From assembly GCA_964618405.1 (NCBI GenBank), contig CAZUAY010000205.1, positions 1 to 6,918 on the forward strand: a stretch of 6,918 bases of DNA, in the 5' to 3' direction. Shown piece by piece: positions 1 to 6,820 of this stretch. This DNA comes from JBBQIY01 sp964618405 (GTDB taxonomy: Bacteria > Verrucomicrobiota > Kiritimatiellia > RFP12 > UBA3636). How positions within the stretch are numbered: the stretch's first letter is position 1; each line of letters opens with the position of its first letter. The notes beneath the pieces are model-generated. The model had not been told where the DNA came from. It did not search any database and saw only the letters and a list, made by a program, of their open reading frames with translations. Both the position numbers and the translations under genes were made by a program.

Positions 1-12
1 CAACTCGCGACT

Positions 13-68
13 GTAATCGGGCTGTCAACGGGGGGCACCCCCCGTCACTGACCGATTACCTATTTTTT
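13..68 (+). terminator. Long imperfect hairpin plus T-tract, probable intrinsic terminator of an upstream gene
   Basis: An outer arm GTAATCGG (13-20) pairs perfectly with CCGATTAC (52-59). An inner arm ACGGGGGG (28-35) pairs with CCCCCCGT (38-45). The short stretches between them (21-27 and 46-51) can form a few further pairs, giving a nearly continuous stem. Six T residues follow at 63-68, four bases after the stem, on the plus strand only. This is the form of a Rho-independent terminator for a plus-strand gene left of the window. The perfect inner arms leave only two loop bases, so the top pair or two would open in practice. A genomic REP-like palindrome is an alternative. Confidence 0.65.
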
Positions 69-79
69 CGACTCTTCAC

Positions 80-108
80 TAGAAAATTTCCGTGCCATAT
101 TGTATACT
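80..108 (+). promoter_or_regulatory. Probable sigma70-type promoter of the DUF262-AlbA_2 gene
   Basis: The -10 box TATACT (103-108) matches TATAAT at five of six positions. A weaker -35, TAGAAA (80-85), matches TTGACA at four of six and lies at the ideal 17-bp spacing. Transcription would start near 115, giving a leader of about 20 nt before the ATG at 136. The box lies just downstream of the T-tract that closes the upstream unit, so the gene appears to be transcribed on its own. Assignment is by eye from consensus. Confidence 0.5.
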
Positions 109-124
109 GCAACGCATGAAGAAG

Positions 125-129
125 AGGAG
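125..129 (+). promoter_or_regulatory. Shine-Dalgarno that fixes the start at 136
   Basis: AGGAG, within AAGAGGAG (122-129), sits six bases before the ATG at 136, which is optimal spacing. The longer reading frame could start at a TTG at 100. That codon overlaps the putative promoter and has no ribosome binding site, so ATG 136 is preferred. Confidence 0.8.
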
Positions 130-135
130 TTCAAC

Positions 136-1290
136 ATGCGTGCTCGTGAAGTGACCTTGGAGCAGCTTTTTTACGGAAATGCTGCATTGGTTTCACCATC
201 GTTTCAACGCCCCTACAGCTGGGTCGGTGGAGCCTGTGAACGTGTCATCACGGGTATGACAAAGGATCATGCCGCACTACGCTTCCAAGGGGCTGTCGTC
301 TCCATGGATCTTGGGAAATCTGGAGCGAGCGGTAGCAAGGCACTGTTGATCGACGGCAACCACCGCCTCATGACCGTGCTGGTTGTTCTGCTAGCGGTCC
401 GCGACGCACTCGGCAAGTCGATTCCAGACGCCATCGATGAAATCAATCAGAGCTGCTTCCTTAATATCGATGAGACGGGTCACCGACATTTTAAAAACAT
501 CGTTCCCCCCAAGGATCGCGCAACATTCGAATACCTTATTACGGGCACGGGTTCACCTGCTTCCGCCTCGCCCTTGTTGCGCACCTATAAATGCGCAGGC
601 GAAGCACTTGACCGCGCTAAGATCGATGAACTGCTGAAATACCGCGAACACCTCGTCAACAAGTTTACCTTTGTTTTGCTCTCACTCGAACGCAACGAAG
701 ATCCCTATCCAATTTTCAAGTTACTCAGTACGCCCGGCGAAGAATTCACGCGCAAAGGCTTACGAGAGTACACCCGTTTTTCGCCTGATCCAGAACTCAT
801 GGCAATGATTGCCGGTGGGGAATCGCAGGATGTGGAATTCAAGGAACGCGTAGTCAGCAAAGAAAAACAAGACATGTCCGGTGCCACTTCAATCTCACGT
901 TCTGTCGCGGGATTTATGAATAGTTTTTCGGGTGGTACATTGTTGATCGGAGTTCGTGACGACGGTACGGTGCGAGGCGTGGATGCCGAATACAGTCTCG
1001 TCGATAGGGGAAAAAGCAATTGGGATGGCTTTAGCCTCTTCCTCAACAACACCCTTCGGATGCGTCTGACCACCGAAAATCCATTTCTTTTTTATTCTAT
1101 CGAACGACGACGTGCCATGGATCATGACGTCTGTGTTGTGCGCGTGAAGCCCGCCGCCGCCCCAGTTTACCTCGACAAACATCTCTTCGTGCGGAGCAAC
1201 AATCAAACCATCGAAATGCTAGGCCCCGATCTTGTACATTACGTCTCCACACGTTGGCCACACGCTGCCAAAGCTACTGAAAAACAGTAA
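136..1290 (+). CDS. DUF262 / Schlafen AlbA_2 fusion protein, candidate defence or stress effector
   Basis: A 384-residue protein from ATG 136, cytoplasmic, with no signal peptide or membrane segment. Residues 1 to about 215 look like a DUF262 (GmrSD N-terminal, ParB-like) domain: the QRPYSW motif at 24-29, a DGNHR motif at 73-77 where the family usually has DGQQR, and the closing IFKLLSTPG-type segment at 193-201. Residues 218 to about 372 look like a complete AlbA_2 (Schlafen) domain: GES..VEFK at 228-236, the AGFMNSFSGGTLLIGV core at 258-272, DDGTVRGVD at 275-283, and the typical C-terminal FVRSNNQT plus VHYVSTRW. DUF262 proteins in GmrSD and SspE hydrolyse nucleotides and regulate a fused or partner nuclease; the usual HNH DUF1524 domain is absent here. 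AlbA_2 domains bind nucleic acid, and in vertebrate Schlafens the related fold cleaves tRNA. A role as a nucleotide-sensing nucleic-acid effector, perhaps antiphage, is inference. The gene has its own promoter and terminator-isolated context. Domain assignment is confident; function is not. Confidence 0.85.
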   Translation: MRAREVTLEQLFYGNAALVSPSFQRPYSWVGGACERVITGMTKDHAALRFQGAVVSMDLGKSGASGSKALLIDGNHRLMTVLVVLLAVRDALGKSIPDAIDEINQSCFLNIDETGHRHFKNIVPPKDRATFEYLITGTGSPASASPLLRTYKCAGEALDRAKIDELLKYREHLVNKFTFVLLSLERNEDPYPIFKLLSTPGEEFTRKGLREYTRFSPDPELMAMIAGGESQDVEFKERVVSKEKQDMSGATSISRSVAGFMNSFSGGTLLIGVRDDGTVRGVDAEYSLVDRGKSNWDGFSLFLNNTLRMRLTTENPFLFYSIERRRAMDHDVCVVRVKPAAAPVYLDKHLFVRSNNQTIEMLGPDLVHYVSTRWPHAAKATEKQ

Positions 1291-2721
1291 TCAACTTCGA
1301 TCCCACGCGGACTCGCGCGCATCACGTTCTAGCGCAGCTCTCGCTTCAACTTCAGGGATGCCGCAAGAATGAACCAGCACATGGAGGACCGCCTCAGCAA
1401 GCCGCTTCGGGGAAATCGCATGCATGCGTCCAGATTTTTCGTAAATAAACGCTGCAACTTTTGAAACGCTTTTGAACGGCGACGTGCCATCTCGCCAGAG
1501 CATTTGGACACTGCCACGGAAACGCTTCCGATTATAGAGCAAATCCCAGCACCGACTAAAACGCTCGAGCTCTCGCATTTGAACGAAGGAGAGCAAATTA
1601 TTCTGCAAAATTTCGTAAGGAGGAACCGGGCTCCACTTAACGGCATACGCTTCGTCGTGCTTCCCAATCGCCGTCCCCGGCAGTCGTTTCAGAATTCCCA
1701 CCTGTATCTCGGAGGGGCCGAGCGCAACGAGCCTATCGAATCCGGCTTTAAAGGATTCCAGCGATTCACCCGGCAATCCCACAATAAGATCGGCATGAAC
1801 ATCCGCCTTCGCCTCGTCAATCATGAAACGAAGCGACTTTTCAACCGCTGCTGGCTTCAGGGGGCGGTGTATACACACTGCCACGGTTTCGTTCCAAGTC
1901 TGAACCCCCATCTCAATATGCAACATCTCTGGCTCAAAGCCTCGGAGACGTCGCCGCCATTCCTCGTCCAATGCGTCTGGCGTAAACTCAAAATGGAGGC
2001 GAAGTCCTTTAAATTGCCGCGCCAAGAAGAAGTCGAGAACCGCAAGCGACTGTACTCCGCCAAAATTAAACGAGCGGTCGAGAAATTTAAACTGGTGTAC
2101 GCCGCGAGCCAGCAGGATGCCAAATTCTTTCAGAAGCGCTTCAATCGGGAAATAGCGAATTCCACCGCTTCCCGATGATGTGCAGTATTCGCATTTAAAC
2201 GGACACCCTCGCGTCGCCTCCACGTATACCATGCGCGTAGAAATGTCAGCATCGGTATAAAGCCGGTAAGGAAGCTCAGCGTGTGCTAGACTGGGTGGCT
2301 CAGCAATAATGACCGACTCAACGACCTCCCCAGCCAAAAGCTTTCCGAAAACAGCTTCTACAACCTCCTCGGCTTCGCCACATATTGCCACATCGAGTAG
2401 GGGCAGGATGCCAGAAGGATCGTCACCCGGAATGATCTGGGGGCCTCCTGCGACGCGGATGATGTCGGGACGAATCTCGTGTAACACCCTCAGTACATCC
2501 GCCACGGTCATGGCATTCCAAATGTACGTGGAAAAAGCAACGATTTTGGGGTCGTAAGCGATGATTTGTTCCACAATCTGTAGAGAAGAGAGTTGGGAAT
2601 CGCATTCCAGAATATGTGACCGAGACTCCAGCTCACCCAGATTCGCTTGAATGCAGCGTAAGCTCATCGACGTATGCGTATAGCCGGCGTTGACGGCAAC
2701 GAGAAGAATCTCTATACGCAT
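1291..2721 (-). CDS. B12-binding radical SAM protein, DUF4080 type
   Basis: A 476-residue cytoplasmic protein of unknown substrate. Residues 1 to about 140 form a cobalamin-binding-like Rossmann domain. It opens with ILLVAVNAGYTHTSMSLR, resembling the NAKYIHSS-type start of this family, and contains VAGGPQIIPG (90-99) and GEAEEVVEAV (115-124). I see no classical DxHxxG motif. The radical SAM core (about 165-345) carries the [4Fe-4S] ligands C173, C177 and C180 in RGCPFKCEYC, then FKFLDRSFN, a GVQTWN segment (272-277) and DLIVGLPGES (311-320). The C-terminal region (about 365-470) fits the DUF4080 extension. Family members use a 5'-deoxyadenosyl radical, and related B12 enzymes often methylate unactivated carbons; no substrate can be named here. 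The start ATG overlaps the end of the upstream rlmI-like gene by 10 bp, implying translational coupling, with only a weak GGTG directly before it. The stop abuts the convergent gene's stop with no gap. Confidence 0.88.
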   Translation of the reverse strand: MRIEILLVAVNAGYTHTSMSLRCIQANLGELESRSHILECDSQLSSLQIVEQIIAYDPKIVAFSTYIWNAMTVADVLRVLHEIRPDIIRVAGGPQIIPGDDPSGILPLLDVAICGEAEEVVEAVFGKLLAGEVVESVIIAEPPSLAHAELPYRLYTDADISTRMVYVEATRGCPFKCEYCTSSGSGGIRYFPIEALLKEFGILLARGVHQFKFLDRSFNFGGVQSLAVLDFFLARQFKGLRLHFEFTPDALDEEWRRRLRGFEPEMLHIEMGVQTWNETVAVCIHRPLKPAAVEKSLRFMIDEAKADVHADLIVGLPGESLESFKAGFDRLVALGPSEIQVGILKRLPGTAIGKHDEAYAVKWSPVPPYEILQNNLLSFVQMRELERFSRCWDLLYNRKRFRGSVQMLWRDGTSPFKSVSKVAAFIYEKSGRMHAISPKRLAEAVLHVLVHSCGIPEVEARAALERDARESAWDRS

Positions 2722-3899
2722 TTCACCAGCATGCCTTTGAGGTAAAGTCCCTCAGGATACGGCAGCGCTACAGGATGATCGGGTGCCTGTGTGTAGCGGG
2801 CAACCATGTAACCGTCACGCTTAGCGTCGAGCGCCGCATCCGCGACGACCTTTTGGAAAAGCTCCGGAGTCACGCCGCCTGAACACGAAAATGTCGCAAG
2901 CGCACCCCCTGGATTCAAAAGCTTAAATGCAAGGAGATTGATATCCTTGTAGGCACGACAAGCCTTGTCCACATGCCCTTTTGAGTCTGCAAACTTTGGC
3001 GGATCGAGAATAATCAGGTCGAAGCTCAAGCGACGATCGCGGAAGCCGCGAAGCGCTGTAAACACGTCCTGACAGAGGCTTTCGCATTTTGTGGCATCCA
3101 ATCCGTTAAGCGCAATGTTGGCACTTAAATTAGCCAGTGCACTCTGCGAGGAGTCAACCGCCAACACGTGCTTCGCGCCTCCTTTGAGACACGAAAGCGT
3201 GAAACCGCCCTGGTAACAAAACGTATCGAGAACCGTCTTATCCTTGGCCAATGCACCCACTGCCGCCCAATTGTCAACTTGGTCCAGATAACATCCCGTT
3301 TTATGCCCATCTTCAACATCCACGGTCCATTTTATGCCATTAGCCTCGACCGCGATGTCGTGTTCAGGAAGCGTCCCGTGAAGCGGGCCATCACGCTCTT
3401 CAAGTCCTTCTAGCCCCCGCATGGCAGTATCGGAACGCTCGTAAATAACGCAGTCTGGAGCCGTCTCAAGAATCGCGTTGATAATAGCCGGCTTCCAACG
3501 ATCCATGCCTGCCGTCTGAACCTGCATTGAAACGACATCGGCATAGCGGTCGACTACGAGTCCGGGAAGTCCATCAGACTCGCCATGCACCCACCGCACG
3601 GCGTTATGCGTTTGGGCATGCCACCGATCGGTGCGCATTCTCCAAGCCTGTGCAAAATGACGTTTAAAGAATTCTGCATCGATCACCTCATGCGGATCAA
3701 AGGTCAGAATTCTTACTGAAATTTGCGATAGGGAAGAATAAAAGCCACGCGCCAACCAATCCCCTTTGCTCGATAGGACATCAACAACATCGCCGTTAGC
3801 AGGGTTCCCGCTGATTTTAGCGATAGCCCCCGAGAAGATCCATGGGTGACGGCGCTCTAGCGACTTTTCTCTACCGCTTTTTAAAATGACTTCATTCAT
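2712..3899 (-). CDS. rlmI: Class I SAM-dependent rRNA methyltransferase, RlmI-like (23S rRNA m5C)
   Basis: A 395-residue protein, nearly the length of E. coli RlmI (396), which methylates C1962 of 23S rRNA. An N-terminal PUA RNA-binding domain (about 1-72) contains GREKSLERRHPWIFSGAI. A central domain carries GESDGLPGLVVDRY (106-119). The Rossmann methyltransferase domain (about 185-395) shows GHKTGCYLDQVDN (198-210), SAM-binding motif I DTFCYQGGF (225-233), acidic D249, DPPKF (299-303) and FSCSGG (337-342). C339 in the SCS tripeptide is at the family's conserved cysteine position, so the protein looks active. The N-terminus aligns with the family, supporting ATG at 3899. No good Shine-Dalgarno lies at normal spacing: a GAGG sits 18 nt upstream. 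It lies 43 bp after the sensor kinase gene and overlaps the radical SAM gene, so it is the middle gene of a probable three-gene operon. Exact target nucleotide is inferred from family. Confidence 0.9.
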   Translation of the reverse strand: MNEVILKSGREKSLERRHPWIFSGAIAKISGNPANGDVVDVLSSKGDWLARGFYSSLSQISVRILTFDPHEVIDAEFFKRHFAQAWRMRTDRWHAQTHNAVRWVHGESDGLPGLVVDRYADVVSMQVQTAGMDRWKPAIINAILETAPDCVIYERSDTAMRGLEGLEERDGPLHGTLPEHDIAVEANGIKWTVDVEDGHKTGCYLDQVDNWAAVGALAKDKTVLDTFCYQGGFTLSCLKGGAKHVLAVDSSQSALANLSANIALNGLDATKCESLCQDVFTALRGFRDRRLSFDLIILDPPKFADSKGHVDKACRAYKDINLLAFKLLNPGGALATFSCSGGVTPELFQKVVADAALDAKRDGYMVARYTQAPDHPVALPYPEGLYLKGMLVKCV

Positions 3900-3942
3900 G
3901 ATTTTTAACTAAAGGTTCCTCAATTTCAAACCACGAGCAAGA

Positions 3943-6720
3943 CTAAACCACTTGGTTGCCGACGTCTGGAGGACGATATCCATCAAGGCATTTGCGAACC
4001 TTTATCGCGAGATCTGCTCGGGTAAAAGGCTTATTGATCACGTCGACCGTCTGCTTGGCCAATCCGTGTTCGGATAACAAATTCGCCGTGTAGCCTGACA
4101 TGTAGAGATAGGGCAGGTTTGGTAAATGTGACAAGATTTTCCGAACCATCTCAGGTCCATTTAACTCCGGCATAATAACATCGCTCAGCAACAGGCTTAC
4201 TTTAGTTCCATGCTGTTTTGCGAGTTCGATTCCCTCAAGAGCAGACATCGTTGATAAGACTTTATAGCCAAGCGACTCGAGCATCCTTCGCGTTGTATAA
4301 AGAATCGTCTCCTCATCGTCGATCAAGAGGATAATCTCATCATTGCTCTTCGCTTTAGGCATCAAGTTTTTGGCTGTCGGCGCAACCTTATCCGATTCAT
4401 TGGTGTTTTCAATGACGCAAGGAAATAGCAACTCGAAGGAGGTTCCCTTGCTGACCTTGCTCTTGACAATAATACCGCCATTACAAGATTTGACGACACC
4501 GTATGCTGTTGAAAGTCCAAGCCCAACACCTTTTCCCTTGCCTTTCGTGCTGAAGAAGGGTTCAAAAATGCGGTTCATATTTTCATCCGTTATACCGCAG
4601 CCATTATCCGTAACGGACAACTCAACATAGTCTCCCGCCGGCAACTCTCCGAGGAGTGTCTTCAGGGTAGCGTGCAATGTGCGGAGTCGAGCTGAAAGGA
4701 TGATTTTCCCATCACCCTTCTGAGCCACTGCATCGCGAGCATTGATACATAAGTTGGCAATCACCTGATCGAAAAGTGTTGGATCAACGCTGATTTTAAG
4801 TTCTTCTGGCGGTGGATTCAACTCAAACGCAAACTCCGATCCGATCACGCGTTTGAGTAGCGATGAAAGATTATTGACGGCACGAGAAACTCCGATAATC
4901 TTGGGCTCCGCCTTAGATTTCCGGGCAAATATCAGCAACTGTCGCGTTAAATCTGCAGCACGTCGAGCCGCTCCCTGAATGGAGAGTAAATCGGCATAAA
5001 CTTGACCTTCCACAGGCGTCTGCGCGAGGGCAATCTCGCAATAACCGAGGATGGCCTGAAGCATATTATTAAAATCGTGTGCAACGCCGCCAGCAAGCCT
5101 GCCAATCGATTCCATTTTGTTCGCTTGATTCAGTTGTTCGCGGAGGTCGTTGCGCTCCGAGATCGCCTGAAGCTCCTCCGTTACATCATGCCGGATTGCC
5201 ACAAAATTGACTACTTTACCCTTCTCATCCATCACCGGTGATATCACCACATTCTCGGTATAAGGCGTTCCATCCTTGCGGCACCCTGGAAAATTTGATT
5301 CCCAAGTTTCGTTCTTATAAAGCGTCTTCCACATACTGTGATAGAGGTCGCTGTCGATGGGCGGCGACTCAAATGTCGGCATGATGGTTCCAATCGCCTC
5401 CTTCTTGTCATAGCCGCTTAACGCTTTAATAGCCGAATTCGCGTAGAGAATAATCCCATTTTCGTTCGTAATGACTATCGTATCACGTGACTGCTCTAAC
5501 GCCATGGAGAAATGTTCGCGTTCGATCTCGGCTTTCCTACGTTCCGTGACATCGATAACAAGCCCTTCAAGCGCTACAATCCGTCCCTTAGCATCATAAA
5601 CTCCGGCACCACGCTCTATGACCCACTTCTTTTCGCCGTTTTTGGCCGTGACAGAATACTCCATCCGAAAAACGCCTTGCTCTGCAAGAACGTCTTTCCA
5701 AGTCGAGAACACAAGGGATCTGAATTTTTCATCGATTATCTGGGCGTAGGTAATTCTGCCTGAATAAAAGTCCTCAGGCGCGTAGCCTAAAACCTCCACG
5801 GAGCCATCCGAAACAAACTCCATCGGCCACGACTTCTCGAATTTACAACGGTAGACAATCCCGGGCATATTGGCAATCAGAGACGTATATTGACGCCGAC
5901 TTTCTTTCAAAGCTCGTTCTGCATCACAACGCTCGGTTACATCTGATGCGAGAACAGCAATTTTTGCATTCCCCAGAGAAAAAACGGTGAAATCAAAATC
6001 CTTTTCGAGAACATCATCGTGTAAACTGCGCTGAACAGGCCGTCCGATTTCAACCGCCTTCAGAGCCGCATCAACGATACAGGGAGCAATAGACGGAATC
6101 AATTTCACCAGCATCGTATCAATCGCATCTGTGATGTTCACACCGAACACGGTTGTAAACGCCGGATTAACTGAAAGAATTTTTAAACCACAAAAATTGC
6201 CTGCCGCATCATGAATTTGTTTGATTAAAACGACCGCCTCCGACATCTCTTGAAACAATTCGATGTAGTCGTTTTGAATCTCTCTACGATGCAAGAATTC
6301 GCCCACGTGTAGCGTCAAAGACTCAGAAGAAAAGTCATCCGCCAATTTATTGATCAATTCTTTAAAATCGGCTTTTTTTGAACGTGTCGCCTCAGCAGGA
6401 CGCTCCAAGCTAGGATCGTATTCAAGTTGACGCCTGTATGTCTCGTTGTGACAAACCCTTCGAACTTTCTCCCCTAGGAAGAACACCAAAAGCAAAAACG
6501 ATAAGGACACTAGAGCCAGCATTAGCGCGGTACATCCTATCCATAGCTTCGCTTCCGCCCCAATAACCCCAGAACCATGATTCCTGATCAGGTCGATTCC
6601 GATAACACTCAAGATCAAACCGCCAGAAAAGAGTGCCATGAGCAGACTGTAAAAAAAGAGAATCAGAAGCTTTTTTCTGCTTCGCAGGTTCGTTTTTGGG
6701 GTTAGCGGGAGTGCTGTCAT
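3943..6720 (-). CDS. Membrane-anchored PAS-rich hybrid sensor histidine kinase with C-terminal receiver domain
   Basis: A 925-residue inner-membrane signalling protein. A basic N-terminus (RSRKK, 13-17) leads into two hydrophobic helices, about 18-45 and 59-83. The roughly 13-residue loop between them leaves no room for an external sensor domain. Three PAS modules follow: about 150-262 (ends DVTERCDAERA), 276-394 (PAS plus PAC, ends DVTERRKAE) and 400-515 (ends RHDVTEE). The HisKA helix has MESIGRLAGGVAHDFNN with phosphoacceptor H548. The ATPase domain has the N-box NLCINARDA (N660), DNGCGI (705-710), FEPFFSTK (719-726) and GVGLGLS (731-737). The receiver domain (about 795-913) has acidic DDE (801-803), phosphoacceptor D847, S875 and K897. 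All catalytic residues appear intact. No DNA-binding output is present, so phosphate probably passes to a histidine phosphotransfer protein elsewhere, or the receiver acts by feedback. The ligand is unknown; sensing is likely cytoplasmic or within the membrane. First gene of a probable operon with rlmI and the radical SAM gene. Confidence 0.93.
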   Translation of the reverse strand: MTALPLTPKTNLRSRKKLLILFFYSLLMALFSGGLILSVIGIDLIRNHGSGVIGAEAKLWIGCTALMLALVSLSFLLLVFFLGEKVRRVCHNETYRRQLEYDPSLERPAEATRSKKADFKELINKLADDFSSESLTLHVGEFLHRREIQNDYIELFQEMSEAVVLIKQIHDAAGNFCGLKILSVNPAFTTVFGVNITDAIDTMLVKLIPSIAPCIVDAALKAVEIGRPVQRSLHDDVLEKDFDFTVFSLGNAKIAVLASDVTERCDAERALKESRRQYTSLIANMPGIVYRCKFEKSWPMEFVSDGSVEVLGYAPEDFYSGRITYAQIIDEKFRSLVFSTWKDVLAEQGVFRMEYSVTAKNGEKKWVIERGAGVYDAKGRIVALEGLVIDVTERRKAEIEREHFSMALEQSRDTIVITNENGIILYANSAIKALSGYDKKEAIGTIMPTFESPPIDSDLYHSMWKTLYKNETWESNFPGCRKDGTPYTENVVISPVMDEKGKVVNFVAIRHDVTEELQAISERNDLREQLNQANKMESIGRLAGGVAHDFNNMLQAILGYCEIALAQTPVEGQVYADLLSIQGAARRAADLTRQLLIFARKSKAEPKIIGVSRAVNNLSSLLKRVIGSEFAFELNPPPEELKISVDPTLFDQVIANLCINARDAVAQKGDGKIILSARLRTLHATLKTLLGELPAGDYVELSVTDNGCGITDENMNRIFEPFFSTKGKGKGVGLGLSTAYGVVKSCNGGIIVKSKVSKGTSFELLFPCVIENTNESDKVAPTAKNLMPKAKSNDEIILLIDDEETILYTTRRMLESLGYKVLSTMSALEGIELAKQHGTKVSLLLSDVIMPELNGPEMVRKILSHLPNLPYLYMSGYTANLLSEHGLAKQTVDVINKPFTRADLAIKVRKCLDGYRPPDVGNQVV

Positions 6721-6820
6721 GATGAAAATATACCACCCTACGTTCGTGATGCTATAGCTGTCGTTCGCGGATAAAACTTATTAAATAATAACTAAAATAT
6801 TATGAATCTAAAAAGGAGCC
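6721..6820. promoter_or_regulatory. AT-rich upstream region of the kinase operon, possibly divergent promoters
   Basis: About 100 bp with no convincing gene. It should contain the minus-strand promoter of the kinase operon, but I cannot place a clear -35/-10 pair. CGTTCG occurs twice (6741-6746 and 6762-6767), 21 bp apart, flanking the 8-bp palindrome GCTATAGC (6751-6758). This could be an operator. On the plus strand TAAAAT (6793-6798) and TATTAT (6798-6803) resemble -10 boxes without a good -35. The kinase ATG lacks a standard Shine-Dalgarno: the nearest purine run, AGGGTGG, ends about 11 nt upstream. Confidence 0.4.

Noticed and set aside
100..135. TTG at 100 as the start of the DUF262-AlbA_2 gene
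   Set aside because: It lacks a ribosome binding site and overlaps the putative promoter. ATG 136 has AGGAG at ideal spacing, and the 12 extra residues add no family sequence.
1275..1289. TACTG-AAAAA-CAGTA hairpin as a terminator between the convergent genes
   Set aside because: The stem is five base pairs, A/T-rich and lacks a following T-tract on either strand.
1504..2178. Plus-strand 224-codon open frame inside the radical SAM gene
   Set aside because: It is fully antisense to a gene with clear conserved motifs, has no ribosome binding site and resembles no family. It is a shadow of the real gene.
6422..6736. Minus-strand 104-codon frame overlapping the kinase N-terminus
   Set aside because: It lies in another frame over the real kinase start and membrane helices. 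The kinase frame has the expected basic and hydrophobic N-terminus, so this is a shadow.
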